A stretch of 64,000 bases of DNA, from the NCBI GenBank assembly GCA_045106235.1, contig JBGCEJ010000014.1, positions 23,582 through 87,581 on the forward strand, given 5' to 3'. The translations under genes and the position numbers were made by a program. A model generated the notes under the pieces. That model saw only the letters and a list, made by a program, of their open reading frames with translations. It made no database searches and was not told the DNA's origin. Source of the stretch: UBA4427 sp045106235 (lineage in GTDB: Bacteria; Myxococcota_A; UBA9160; UBA4427). Each line of letters starts with the position of its first letter. Position 1 is the first letter of the stretch. Shown one piece after another: positions 26,278 to 35,427 of this stretch.

Positions 26278-26957
26278 TTCGACATTCCGATTCAGTCATA
26301 GAAGCCTTGCGCAAGGACGTGTTCCGCATGGGCGGCCTCTGCGAAGCGATTCTCGAGAAATCCCTGCGGTCGGTCCTCGACCGAGATGCGCCCCTCGCCG
26401 AGTCCGTCGCCCATGATGATCTGGAAATCGATCAGCTGGATATCGACATCGACGAAGGCGTACTCAAGGCGCTTGCACTCCAGGCGCCCGTCGCAGCCGA
26501 TCTCCGCGTCGTCCTCGCGATCAAAATGGTGGCAACCGATCTCGAACGGGTCGGCGATATCAGTCGCAATATTGCCAAGAGCGCGATCCGTCTTGCAGAA
26601 CGCGAGGAGTCCCAGGCATTCCCCCCTCAGCTGATCCCGATGTCCCGAGACGTTCAGCGCATCCTGCGCCTGGCCCTCGACGCTTTCAGTCGAACCGATG
26701 CGGAACTCGCGCGCGACGTGCTCGACCAGGATGATGCGATCGATGATCTCCAGGACGAAATCGTGCGCGATATGCTCACTGAGCTGGAGACCCAATCTCA
26801 GGGCGCGTCACGTGATGTGGATCTCATCTGGATTGCAAAAAACCTGGAGCGCGTGGCGGACCATGCCACGAATATCGCGGAACAAGTCATCCTGGTCGCA
26901 GAAGCGCGCAATGTGAAGCATGCCTCCAAACTCGCCGCGGCAAACGGTCCCGATTAG
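26274..26957 (+). CDS. phoU: Phosphate transport regulator PhoU
   Basis: A 227-residue all-helical protein with the two PhoU repeats. Typical blocks are LRKDVFRMGGLCEAIL, DDLEIDQLDIDIDEGVLKALALQAPVAADLR, IKMVATDLERVGDISRNIAKSA and the second-copy IAKNLERVADHATNIAEQVIL, with the acidic metal-binding E/DxxxD sites. PhoU links transporter state to PhoR kinase activity. It starts at the ATGA overlap with pstB and its stop overlaps the convergent DUF1456 gene by 4 bp. Confidence 0.95.
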   Translation: MIRHSDSVIEALRKDVFRMGGLCEAILEKSLRSVLDRDAPLAESVAHDDLEIDQLDIDIDEGVLKALALQAPVAADLRVVLAIKMVATDLERVGDISRNIAKSAIRLAEREESQAFPPQLIPMSRDVQRILRLALDAFSRTDAELARDVLDQDDAIDDLQDEIVRDMLTELETQSQGASRDVDLIWIAKNLERVADHATNIAEQVILVAEARNVKHASKLAAANGPD

Positions 26958-27415
26958 TCCGGGCGAAGCCGGAGCTGCAGACCCCGCAGAAAATTGCGCA
27001 GGATCTGATCCTCGCAGACGCGGTAGTGTTTGTGATTCTCACGCCGAAAGAAGGCGCTCATTTCATGAGCGCTCACGCGAAGCCCTCCAAGTTCCATCAC
27101 GGAGAGCAAATCCTCGGTCTTGTATTCGAGCGCGATTTTCAGCTTGCGCAAGATCAGGTTATTGTTCAGGCGTCGCTCCGCGACCGGCGCGTCCCCTTCG
27201 CGTTTCCCGCGCCGCTCAACGATCAAGCCGTTCAAAAAATGAGCGAGCTCAATATCCTTACAGCGAACAAAGCTCGGCTCTTCCTCTCGCTTCAGCCAGT
27301 CGCTCACCTGCTCCCGGGTCACGCCCAACCCACTCTCGGCAAAAAGGGAGATCATTTTCGAGTCCTTGAAGTCGAAGGTATATCGAAGTCGGCGTAGCAC
27401 GTCGTTATTCGTCAT
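26954..27415 (-). CDS. DUF1456 (YehS-like) protein
   Basis: A 153-residue protein built of two similar halves of ~70 residues, each starting with N-N-x-x-L-R-x-L-x-(4-5)-hydrophobic (TNNDVLRRLRYTFDF and LNNNLILRKLKIALEY), the arrangement of the DUF1456/YehS family. Members look like tandem helix-turn-helix-like modules; no activity is established. It overlaps phoU by 4 bp at the 3' ends and lies 17 bp upstream of where the thiolase gene ends. Confidence 0.85.
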   Translation of the reverse strand: MTNNDVLRRLRYTFDFKDSKMISLFAESGLGVTREQVSDWLKREEEPSFVRCKDIELAHFLNGLIVERRGKREGDAPVAERRLNNNLILRKLKIALEYKTEDLLSVMELGGLRVSAHEMSAFFRRENHKHYRVCEDQILRNFLRGLQLRLRPD

Positions 27416-27432
27416 CGCGGCTGCCGCACGCT

Positions 27433-28656
27433 CTAGACGCGCTCAATAATGATCGCCGGAGCCATCCCGCCGCCGGCACACATCGTGATGAGCCCCACCT
27501 GCTGATCGCGGCGCTCGAGTTCGTCGAGAGCGGTCCCGATCAGAATCGCTCCAGTCGCACCGATGGGATGGCCCAGAGCCATTGCTCCGCCGTTCACGTT
27601 CACCTTGTCCCGGTCGACGTCCAAGTCCCGCTGAAATTTCTCCGCCACGACGGCGAAGGCTTCGTTGATTTCGATGAGATCGAGATCGGAGAGATTCATG
27701 CCCGCCTTCTTCAGAACCTTCTTCGTCGCAGGAACCGGCGCGTTCAACATCAGCGTCGGGTCATCCCCCATATTCGCCGTCGCCACAACCCGCGCACGGG
27801 GCTTCAGGCCATGGGCCTTCGCATAGCTCTCACTCGCAAACAGGATCGCCGCTGAGCCATCAACCACGCCCGAGGAATTGCCGGCATGATGAACATGCTG
27901 GATATCGAGATCGGTGTATTTCTGATTGATGAGTTCGCGAAAGGTCGGTGCGCCTTCAGCATGCCGGTAATCGGCCACCGCCGGAAAGCTTGCCGGCAGA
28001 TTCGCGAGAGACTCCGCCGTGGTCTGCGGCCGTGGAAATTCCTCTCGGTCGAGCGCAACGGAACCGTCGAGATTCAAGACGGGAATCAAGCTCTGGTCGA
28101 AATGACCACCCTTAATCGCCAAGTCGGCGCGCCGCTGAGACTCTGCTGCCAGAGCATCGAGGGCCTCCCGTGGAATGCCTTCCAAGGTCGCGATCGCATC
28201 GGCACAGACGCCTTGATGAGACTGAGGATGAATTTCCTGAAGATGCGCGTTGCCCGCGCCCATCGGAAGCATGCCCTTCTTCGGGAGCGACATCATTTCA
28301 GTCCCTCCGGAAATGACCAGGTCCTCCATGCCGGACATCACTGCATGCGCCGCGTAATTCGCCGAAGTGATCCCGGAACCACAGAAGCGATCCAGAGTCG
28401 CACCGCTCGCCTTCACGTCATAGCCCGCATCAAGGGCCGACATCCGGCCCAAATCGCCCGACTGCTCGCAAACCTGCGAGCTCGTGCCCCAAACAACGTC
28501 ATCCACGTCCGCGGTATTCAGCCCGTTTCGTTCCGCAAGAGCCTTCAGCACGGTGGCGCCGAGATGCTGCGGATGCAGATGCGCGAGGGCGCCCTTTCCG
28601 GCCTTGCCAATACCACGGGGCGTGCGGCATGCATCGATAATCAGGGCTTTGGACAT
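27433..28656 (-). CDS. Acetyl-CoA acetyltransferase (thiolase)
   Basis: A 407-residue thiolase, ATG 28656 after AGGAG; a longer frame to 29145 has no support and overlaps the divergent SDR gene. The nucleophile is Cys92 in LDRFCGSGITSAN, followed by the NEAFAVV motif, GGAMALGHPIGATGA (His) and CAGGGMAPA (second Cys). The full catalytic set is present. The sequence type (steroid or acyl-CoA-oxidising thiolase with HAVMSGMEDLVISGGTEMMS) suits degradative cleavage of 3-ketoacyl-CoA. An SDR is transcribed divergently, with a 243-bp gap in which I see no clear operator. Confidence 0.9.
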   Translation of the reverse strand: MSKALIIDACRTPRGIGKAGKGALAHLHPQHLGATVLKALAERNGLNTADVDDVVWGTSSQVCEQSGDLGRMSALDAGYDVKASGATLDRFCGSGITSANYAAHAVMSGMEDLVISGGTEMMSLPKKGMLPMGAGNAHLQEIHPQSHQGVCADAIATLEGIPREALDALAAESQRRADLAIKGGHFDQSLIPVLNLDGSVALDREEFPRPQTTAESLANLPASFPAVADYRHAEGAPTFRELINQKYTDLDIQHVHHAGNSSGVVDGSAAILFASESYAKAHGLKPRARVVATANMGDDPTLMLNAPVPATKKVLKKAGMNLSDLDLIEINEAFAVVAEKFQRDLDVDRDKVNVNGGAMALGHPIGATGAILIGTALDELERRDQQVGLITMCAGGGMAPAIIIERV

Positions 28657-28899
28657 GGGGTACTCCTGGGTAGGGTGGGATAAGCAGCGGCCGGATTCTA
28701 GTCTTGATCGTGTACCGTCGCCCCTAGCCTGTCCATGAAGCGGAAATGCCGTCGAAACGGCCCGGCGCCGGCCCACTCGCGGCTCTGAACAGCTCGCATT
28801 TCCCCCTGCCTTTTGACTAGGGTGTGGGACCGCAGAAAATTCCCGCTCACGCGCTGAACACTCAGAGGCGTGCGCCATCCTGAATAGGACCTTCTCGCC

Positions 28900-29670
28900 A
28901 TGCAGAATCGATTTGACCTGACAGGCCGCGTTTCCATCGTGACCGGCGCAACCAAGGGCCTCGGCCGCGCGATCGCTCAAGGCCTCGCCGAAGCGGGAAG
29001 CGACGTGGTCGTCGTCAGCCGAAAGCAGGCGCTCTGCGATGAGGTGGCCGCCGAAATCACCGAATCCACCGGCCGTCGCGCCCTGCCCGTCGCTTGCCAT
29101 GTCGGCGAATGGGATGCGCTGCCTGCACTCGTCGACCGGGTCCATGACGAATTCGGACGCATCGACGTCCTCTTCAATAATGCGGGCATCAATCCCGCGC
29201 TCACCCCGATCACCGAGATGTCGGAGGCCTATTTCGACAAGCTCTGCTCCGTAAACCTCAAAGGTCCGATTCGACTGGCCGCCCTCGTCGCCCCGCGGAT
29301 GGCCGAAAACGGCGGCGGCAGCATCATCAATGTGGCGACGCTCGGCGCCTATGCCGCGGGCCCCGGCGTCGGAACTTACACCGGCCTCAAGGCAGCCCTT
29401 CTAAACTTCACCAAGACGATGGCCGCCGAATGGGTCTCCCTCGGCATTCGCGTAAACGCACTCTCCCCCGGCCCGTTCCTGACCGAGATGATGAAGGGCA
29501 CCGCAAAATACGATACCGGTTTCATCGACCGCTCCGCCGAAGCCACCCTCATGAAGCGCGTCGCCGACCCTGAAGAAATCGTGGGCCTCGCGCTCTTCCT
29601 CGCCTCCGATGCCTCTTCCTACGTGACCGGAGAGGATTATTCGATCGCCGGAGGCATGCGGAGCAACTAG
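28900..29670 (+). CDS. Short-chain dehydrogenase/reductase
   Basis: A 256-residue classical SDR: SIVTGATKGLGRAIA nucleotide motif, LFNNAGINP, INVATLGAYAAGPG and the Tyr-Lys pair in YTGLK, then SPGPFLTEMMKG. Of typical length for a 3-hydroxyacyl or alcohol dehydrogenase. Starts at ATG 28900, divergent from the thiolase gene, and is followed by a GST gene 54 bp on. Probably part of an acyl or alicyclic catabolic set, which is inference from neighbours. Confidence 0.88.
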   Translation: MQNRFDLTGRVSIVTGATKGLGRAIAQGLAEAGSDVVVVSRKQALCDEVAAEITESTGRRALPVACHVGEWDALPALVDRVHDEFGRIDVLFNNAGINPALTPITEMSEAYFDKLCSVNLKGPIRLAALVAPRMAENGGGSIINVATLGAYAAGPGVGTYTGLKAALLNFTKTMAAEWVSLGIRVNALSPGPFLTEMMKGTAKYDTGFIDRSAEATLMKRVADPEEIVGLALFLASDASSYVTGEDYSIAGGMRSN

Positions 29671-29724
29671 ACCAACTGCGTTATCGTTCTCGTGCATTCC
29701 CCTGCGCCCCAGAAAGGAAGCACC

Positions 29725-30525
29725 ATGCCGATCGAGTACATGGATTTCGAAGTCGCGCGCAAGGCCGACGGGCTCCGAATGGTCGTTGTCACAGGCGTGC
29801 CGAGCCCATGGGGCGAAGCCGCGAAAGGGATTCTTCACCTCAGACAAATTCCCTGGCAGGCGGTTCGTCTGGATGCCGCAAGCGATGCCATGGCGGAGTG
29901 GACGGGTGAGCGAAGTGGCCCGGTCGCGATCTACAACGACGAAGAGCCGCGTTCCGGATGGGCCGAGATCCTACTCCTCGCGGAGCGCCTCGCCTCTCCA
30001 GCCAACTCAACAGCAGCCTCTGAACGCACCCCATCGCTTTTGCCCGAGGCGCCGGCGGATCGGGCGCACGCCTTTGGTCTCGCGCATGAGATTTGCGGCG
30101 AGGATGGACTCGGCTGGATGCGCCGGCTGCAAGGCATCCATGCGGGACTGAGCGGCGAGCCCGGCTTCCCGCCCCCGGTCGCTCAGTACCTTGCGGACAA
30201 ATACGGATACCGTGCCGAGGAGGCAGAAAGTCATGGCCAGCGCATTCGCGATATTTTGGGCCTGCTCTCGGGTCGTCTCCGCGAGCAGAAGCAGTCTGGC
30301 AGCCCCTACTATTTCGGCGATCGCCTAACGGCCGTCGACGTATACAGCGCCACCTTCATGGCACTCTTTGCGCCTTTGCCGGCCGATCAATGCCCGATGG
30401 CTGAGGCGCTCAGGCCTGGCTTCTCCTCCATGGACGAAGCAACCGCCCAAGCGCTCGAACCCATCTTGCTCGAACATCGCGATTTGATCTACAACAAGTA
30501 TCTCGAGCTTCCACTCACTCTCTAA
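29725..30525 (+). CDS. GST-like protein
   Basis: A 266-residue protein, ATG 29725 after AAAGGAAG. The N-terminal half is a thioredoxin-like fold (VVVTGVPSPWGEAAKGILHLRQIPWQAVRL) and the C-terminal half is helical with YYFGDRLTAVDVYSATFMALF, matching the N-cap box of GST C-terminal domains. The glutathione-contact ES pair is replaced (PVAIYNDEEPRSGW), so catalysis on glutathione is uncertain. yghU-like gene follows after 22 bp. Confidence 0.7.
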   Translation: MPIEYMDFEVARKADGLRMVVVTGVPSPWGEAAKGILHLRQIPWQAVRLDAASDAMAEWTGERSGPVAIYNDEEPRSGWAEILLLAERLASPANSTAASERTPSLLPEAPADRAHAFGLAHEICGEDGLGWMRRLQGIHAGLSGEPGFPPPVAQYLADKYGYRAEEAESHGQRIRDILGLLSGRLREQKQSGSPYYFGDRLTAVDVYSATFMALFAPLPADQCPMAEALRPGFSSMDEATAQALEPILLEHRDLIYNKYLELPLTL

Positions 30526-30547
30526 GACTGCCTCACGAGGATCTATA

Positions 30548-31390
30548 ATGACTGAAACGAATTCGTACACGCCCCCGAAAGTCTGGGAATGGGACCGAGA
30601 GAGCGGAGGCAAATTCGCCAAGATCAACCGCCCCATCTCGGGCGCGACCCATGACAAGAAGCTGCCGGTTGGAGACCACGACCTTCAGCTCTACTCACTA
30701 GCGACACCTAACGGTGTCAAGGTTACGGTCATGCTCGAAGAGCTCCTTGAGCTCGGCAAGAGCGAAGCCGAGTACGATGCCTACTTGATCAACATCAACG
30801 ATGGCGATCAGTTCGGCAGTGATTTCGTCGCGGCGAATCCAAACTCAAAGATCCCGGCCCTGGTTGACCACAGCACGTCTCCCCCGACCCGAGTCTTTGA
30901 ATCCGGGGCAATTCTCGTCTACCTCGCCGAAAAATATGATGCCTTCATTCCCAAGGATCTCTCTGCCCGGGCTGAGTGTTTCTCGTGGGTCTTTTGGCAA
31001 ATGGGCAGCGCCCCCTACCTCGGCGGCGGTTTCGGCCATTTCTACGCCTATGCCCCCGAAAAATGGCAGTACCCGATTGACCGCTTTGCGATGGAAGTAA
31101 AGCGCCAGCTCGACGTGCTGGACAAGAACCTCGCAGAGCGGCGCTTTCTCTGCGGTGACGAATACAATATTGCCGACATGGCGACCTGCCCTTGGTACGG
31201 CGCGCTTGTGCAAGGGGTTCTTTACGATGCAGCTGAGTTTCTCGATGTCGCGTCCTACAAGAACGTGACGCGTTGGGCGACAGAGATTTCGGAACGCCCC
31301 GCTTTCGAGCGCGGCGCCCGGGTGAACCGCATGTGGGGACCTGAGGACAAGCAGGTCCCGGAGCGGCATTCCGCAGCGGACTTCAAATAG
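30548..31390 (+). CDS. yghU: YghU-type glutathione transferase / disulfide-bond oxidoreductase
   Basis: A 280-residue Nu-class GST. The N-terminal extension (YTPPKVWEWDRESGGKFAKINRPISGATHDKKLPVG) is the signature of YghU proteins; then LYSLATPNGVKVTVMLEEL, NPNSKIPALVD with FESGAILVYLAEKY, and the C-terminal YNIADMATCPWYG. These enzymes bind two glutathiones and reduce disulfides or peroxides. It follows another GST-like gene in the same direction. Converges on an amidohydrolase gene, with a hairpin between. Confidence 0.9.
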   Translation: MTETNSYTPPKVWEWDRESGGKFAKINRPISGATHDKKLPVGDHDLQLYSLATPNGVKVTVMLEELLELGKSEAEYDAYLININDGDQFGSDFVAANPNSKIPALVDHSTSPPTRVFESGAILVYLAEKYDAFIPKDLSARAECFSWVFWQMGSAPYLGGGFGHFYAYAPEKWQYPIDRFAMEVKRQLDVLDKNLAERRFLCGDEYNIADMATCPWYGALVQGVLYDAAEFLDVASYKNVTRWATEISERPAFERGARVNRMWGPEDKQVPERHSAADFK

Positions 31391-31429
31391 CCAGGCGGGT
31401 ACGCGGAGAGACAAGCCCTGAGGATGACC

Positions 31430-31453
31430 GGCGCGTTCCTTCGCGAACGCGCC
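31430..31453. terminator. Hairpin between convergent genes, probable terminator
   Basis: GGCGCGTTC, six-base loop, GAACGCGCC: a perfect 9-bp stem in the 69-bp gap between the yghU-like and amidohydrolase stops. Only GTTT follows on the plus strand, so the U-tract is poor; it could serve both directions. Confidence 0.45.
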
Positions 31454-31459
31454 GTTTCC

Positions 31460-32737
31460 TCAGCCCTCTTCCGTGGGCCAAAGCGCATTCGGATCATCGA
31501 TCACCGATTGCGGAACATCGAGTCGGAACAACTCCGCCGCGTTCTGCCATGTGATTCGAGCGAGCTCGTCATCCGGAATCCCTTTGAACTGGCGCGCGAA
31601 ATGGTCCTGAGTCGTCGGCCAATTCGAATCCGCATGAGGGTAGTCACTCTCGATCAAGAGATGGTCCACGCCGATATGATGGCGCGTTTCGAACCCGGCC
31701 GGATCATCAATGGCGCAGAACCAAAAGTTCCGCTGCATCACTTCGCGGGGCGTCAGGTCTCCCGTCCAGGTTCCGTACATCTCCGAGTACTTGAGAACGT
31801 GATCGAGGCGGTCGAGCAACCCGGCGACCCAACCAATTCCGCCTTCGGACATGCAGATCTTGAGTTTTGGGAAGCGAACAGGGATCTGCGAATACAGCCA
31901 GTCCGTTGCAGAGAACATCGCGTAGCCGAAAAAGAGTACACCCACGACATCCGGGGGCGCATCATCCGAGGTGCTCGGCGCCGTACTCGATGAACCGATA
32001 TGAAGAGACACAACAGTCTCGGTCTCTTCGCAGGCCGCCATCAAGGGATCCCAGTAGCCCGAATGGAGCGTCGGAAGTCCGAGCTTGTCAGGCGCTTCGG
32101 AAAAGGTCACCGCTCTAAACCCGCGCTCCGCATTCCGCCTAATCTCCTCGGCGGCAACGTTCACATCCAGCAAATAAGGCAGCTGCATTGGAATGATCCG
32201 TCCGGGATAGCTTCCCGCCCATTCCTCGATACACCAGTCATTCCAGGCGCGCACCGAAGCCAGCGCTAGCGCGGGGTCATCGGTGGTCAGCTGCAGACGC
32301 TGTCCCGCGAAGCCAGGCAGGAAGGACGGGAAATTCATCGAAGACCAAACACCGGCGAGGTCCATATCCTTCACGCGGTGATGAATATCCCACGCTCCGC
32401 GGCGCATCTGATCGAATCGCGTCGGCTCAAAGCTGTATTCCGAAACGGGTCGCCCCACGACCGCGTTGAAACCCACATTCGGCATGACCTGGCCCGCGTA
32501 GTGCCAAACCTCACCTCCGTCCTCGGTCTCCACCACCCGAGGCGCTTGGTCCGCAAGTGCCTTCGGGTAGCGGCCCTCAAAGGTATGCCGCGGCTCAACA
32601 ATATGGTCGTCGACCGAAATGATGGGCCATCGACGCTGCTGCCGCGGCGGCTCCGGCAGAAACGTGACGGAACGTTTCTCGCCGCGACCGGCGACGGTGA
32701 ACCCAATATTATTTTGTAGGTCTTCGAGTTCGGCCAA
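31460..32737 (-). CDS. Amidohydrolase family protein (PF04909 type)
   Basis: A 425-residue TIM-barrel amidohydrolase-2. PIISVDDHIVEP gives the first metal motif in its variant D-x-H form, VSLHIGSSS a barrel His, and LLIESDYPHADSNWP the catalytic Asp with neighbouring His. Proteins of this length with VDDH starts are numerous in organisms degrading steroids and aromatics, mostly without known substrate; decarboxylase and hydrolase roles both occur in the family. Start TTG 32737 behind GAGGAAA. Lies 23 bp after the uncharacterised gene at 32761-33762 on the same strand, so likely co-transcribed. Confidence 0.85.
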   Translation of the reverse strand: MAELEDLQNNIGFTVAGRGEKRSVTFLPEPPRQQRRWPIISVDDHIVEPRHTFEGRYPKALADQAPRVVETEDGGEVWHYAGQVMPNVGFNAVVGRPVSEYSFEPTRFDQMRRGAWDIHHRVKDMDLAGVWSSMNFPSFLPGFAGQRLQLTTDDPALALASVRAWNDWCIEEWAGSYPGRIIPMQLPYLLDVNVAAEEIRRNAERGFRAVTFSEAPDKLGLPTLHSGYWDPLMAACEETETVVSLHIGSSSTAPSTSDDAPPDVVGVLFFGYAMFSATDWLYSQIPVRFPKLKICMSEGGIGWVAGLLDRLDHVLKYSEMYGTWTGDLTPREVMQRNFWFCAIDDPAGFETRHHIGVDHLLIESDYPHADSNWPTTQDHFARQFKGIPDDELARITWQNAAELFRLDVPQSVIDDPNALWPTEEG

Positions 32738-32760
32738 ACTTTCCTCTCTCTGACGCTCCC

Positions 32761-33762
32761 CTAACTCGCGCGGAGATCCGTCTCCTTCGCGGTCGGATAA
32801 ACTAGATCGGGCAAGGTATAGATACTCGAAAGTGCATCCATGAATTCGGAATCCGCAAGCGGCTGGCTCGGCCGTACGATCCGGCTTCCGCGATCCTCAA
32901 GATCCTCCACGAAACGATCGATCACCCAGTCCAGATCCAGATCATCCGAATGATCAGCCCGAATTCGGCGCGCTTCTTCATCCCGGAACATCTCCGCCTT
33001 CCAGGACACGCTCACCCGCAAGGATTCCCCGGAATAGCGCTCAATCACTTCGCCCTCATCTTCGAGTGTCCAAGCGCCCTTCCCGTCTGGCTTGAGTTCA
33101 GCGTCGAGACTCGCTTCCACCATCTTGGCATTCGCACCAATCGCGTCCACGCGGTGAAACATAAAATCGTTATCTCCGACGACGGCCCGATTATCCATCG
33201 GCTGCTCCACGCGACTCGGTGCCTTCCCGGGGCCGTCCGCCCAGTAATCAAAGGCCCCACCCTCGCCGGCGTAGAACCAAGAGACCGCCGTCGCGATATC
33301 GATCTGCCACGACTCAAAGAGTCCCGACCGCACCATTTGTTGTAAGAGCCAAATCGGATACTCAGAGCGGTCGATCCCTCGGAATGCAGGGACGTCTATA
33401 TGCCCCTCACCCGCGAAGGGCAGCGGTGCCATCACGTTCACGTAAACCAAACAAGGAACAGCGATCTCCGCGTCAAATACCGTCCGTGCGGCGTCAATGA
33501 ATTGCGGGTTTTCGACGATCACCTCGCCGCCTTGAACGAGCGGTTTGCGATCCGCCCAATCTCCTCGAAACCAAGGGGGCAGGATCATTGGATCCTGGGA
33601 CTTTGCCCGACTGACCGCAGCAAACTCCGAGGGTTTCGCGACGTACCGCAAGACGGGCCAGTACGGCGCGTTCGCCTCCACCATCGCGCGAACGGAATTC
33701 GGGTCTGAAAAAGCCTCATCCAGCAAAACAGGCGTTTTCGGCTTCTCAAATCGGGTCGTCAT
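32761..33762 (-). CDS. Uncharacterised protein with HxD...H pattern
   Basis: A 333-residue soluble protein that I do not recognise with confidence. ATG 33762 follows AGGAG. Residues ~120-205 contain GHIDVPAFRG and, about 80 residues on, NRAVVGDNDFMFHRVDAIG; the H-x-D ... H spacing and the N-x-A-V-x...MFHRV context resemble the iron facial triad of 2-oxoglutarate/Fe(II)-type beta-helix enzymes, but this is pattern reading only. Nearby PLPFAGEGHID suits a metal ligand loop. It shares a transcript with the downstream amidohydrolase. No signal peptide. Confidence 0.6.
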   Translation of the reverse strand: MTTRFEKPKTPVLLDEAFSDPNSVRAMVEANAPYWPVLRYVAKPSEFAAVSRAKSQDPMILPPWFRGDWADRKPLVQGGEVIVENPQFIDAARTVFDAEIAVPCLVYVNVMAPLPFAGEGHIDVPAFRGIDRSEYPIWLLQQMVRSGLFESWQIDIATAVSWFYAGEGGAFDYWADGPGKAPSRVEQPMDNRAVVGDNDFMFHRVDAIGANAKMVEASLDAELKPDGKGAWTLEDEGEVIERYSGESLRVSVSWKAEMFRDEEARRIRADHSDDLDLDWVIDRFVEDLEDRGSRIVRPSQPLADSEFMDALSSIYTLPDLVYPTAKETDLRAS

Positions 33763-33882
33763 TGCTTACTCCTCGCAGGAGATGCCGGTCCCCGCGTTCC
33801 GAAAGAGGGTAGCAGTCTGTGGATCACGCCCGCCATGAGAGGCGCTGCCCCGAAGCGCCGACTCAGACGCTAATCTGCGTGT

Positions 33883-35427
33883 GTGTCCAACTCGAAAAAC
33901 ATGCTCGTTCTTGGGGCGGTCTGGCCCGAGCCCCGCTCCTCCGCCGCGGGCGCCCATTTGCTCCAGGTCCTCGCTCCCTTTCTCAAGACAGGCTGGAAGA
34001 TCGATTTCGCATCGACCGCCGCCGACGCGACCCACGCAACAAATCTCCCCGAAATCGGCATCTCGCCCCACACGATCCGAGTCAACGACCCTGCGTTCGA
34101 CACCCTGCTTGACTCACTTCAACCCGACATTGTCCTCTTCGATCGCTTCTTCATCGAGGAACAATTCGGATGGCGCGTCGAAGAAATCTGCCCCGCCGCA
34201 ACCCGCATTCTCAACACTGAAGATTTGCATTCCCTCCGAGAGTCACGCCAACGAGCGAACACCTCCTCGCCCGAGCCCCCGCCCGAAACGGTCCGTCCGG
34301 CAGACTCGCGTGTCGCACGGCGCGAGATCGCCTCCATCTTCCGCTCTGACCTCAGCCTGATCATCTCCGAGGCCGAGATCGAATACCTTCACCGCGAATT
34401 CGGAATCCCGCCGGATCTCATGCACTACGCCCCATTCATGTTGGCCCCACCCACCCTTGAGACCCAAGCGTTCTGGCCCGCATACCACGAGCGTCGCGAT
34501 TTTATTTGCATCGGCAATTTCAGACACGCGCCAAACTGGGACGCGATCCGCTGGATGGCGAAAGACATCTGGCCGCGGATCCGTCAGCAGCTGCCCGAAG
34601 CACGGCTCTTGATTGCCGGCGCCTACCCCACCGATACGCAGCTCGCCCTCAGCAACCCAGAACAGGGCCTGATCGTCGAGGGTCGTATTGAAGACGCCGG
34701 GGCCGCATTTCGACAAGCACGCGTCTGTCTAGCCCCCCTCCGCTTCGGTGCAGGGCTCAAGGGAAAACTCTTCGATGCGATGGCGTCAGGGACGCCGAGC
34801 GTGACGACGACGCTGGGGGCCGAGGGAATCTGCGGCGAACTGCCCTTTGGAGGCCTCATCGCCGATGACGCGGAGCGCATCGCGGATGCAGCTGTACAGC
34901 TGTATGCCGAAGAGGCAGCATGGCGAGACGCTCAGCGAAAGGGAATCCAAATTCTCACCGAACGCTTCGATCGCCGCGCACACGAGACCGCGCTGCTCGC
35001 GGCCGTCGAGAAGCTCTGCACGGAACTCACCTCGCGCCGCCAGGACAACTTCACGGGCGCCATGCTCCGAGACCATTTCCACAAGAGCACCCGGTACCTA
35101 TCGCTCTGGATCGAAGCCAAGAACAAACTGGCCGAACAATCGGCCCCCGCGAGTCCCTCCATCGATGAAGTGGAGAACATCGCCTCTAGTGGGACCGCGC
35201 ACCGGAGCGAGCTTCCCTCCCGGAAGAACCTCATGAATTCAAAGTGGAGTGCGGTCCATCCGCGAAACAAAGAAAAGCATTTCCTTCTCACGCGCCTCAT
35301 CGAGAGCAAGAACACGGCCCAGAAGGATCCCCGCGTGGAGCTCGAGGCGCTCCTTTCGAAGCGACGCTTCGAAATCGAGCTTACCGAACTCGCTGACAAG
35401 ACCCGCTGGCGAAAGGGTTGGATCTAG
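33883..35427 (+). CDS. Glycosyltransferase with C-terminal TIGR02450-like Trp-rich module
   Basis: A 514-residue protein starting at GTG 33883. Residues ~1-400 are a GT-B glycosyltransferase (GT4-like): RRDFICIGNFRHAPNWDAIRWMAKDIWP, ARLLIAGAYPT, and the donor-binding CLAPLRFGAGLKGKLFDAMASGTPSVTTTLGAEG. The last ~65 residues (RKNLMNSKWSAVHPRNKEKHF through LSKRRFEIELTELADKTRWRKGW) match the stand-alone TIGR02450 Trp-rich family, here in frame with the transferase. An internal ATG at 35233 with GGAAG upstream could also make the small protein separately. The reading frame has no break between the two parts. The 3' end overlaps the convergent RluA gene by 4 bp. Confidence 0.8.
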   Translation: MSNSKNMLVLGAVWPEPRSSAAGAHLLQVLAPFLKTGWKIDFASTAADATHATNLPEIGISPHTIRVNDPAFDTLLDSLQPDIVLFDRFFIEEQFGWRVEEICPAATRILNTEDLHSLRESRQRANTSSPEPPPETVRPADSRVARREIASIFRSDLSLIISEAEIEYLHREFGIPPDLMHYAPFMLAPPTLETQAFWPAYHERRDFICIGNFRHAPNWDAIRWMAKDIWPRIRQQLPEARLLIAGAYPTDTQLALSNPEQGLIVEGRIEDAGAAFRQARVCLAPLRFGAGLKGKLFDAMASGTPSVTTTLGAEGICGELPFGGLIADDAERIADAAVQLYAEEAAWRDAQRKGIQILTERFDRRAHETALLAAVEKLCTELTSRRQDNFTGAMLRDHFHKSTRYLSLWIEAKNKLAEQSAPASPSIDEVENIASSGTAHRSELPSRKNLMNSKWSAVHPRNKEKHFLLTRLIESKNTAQKDPRVELEALLSKRRFEIELTELADKTRWRKGWI

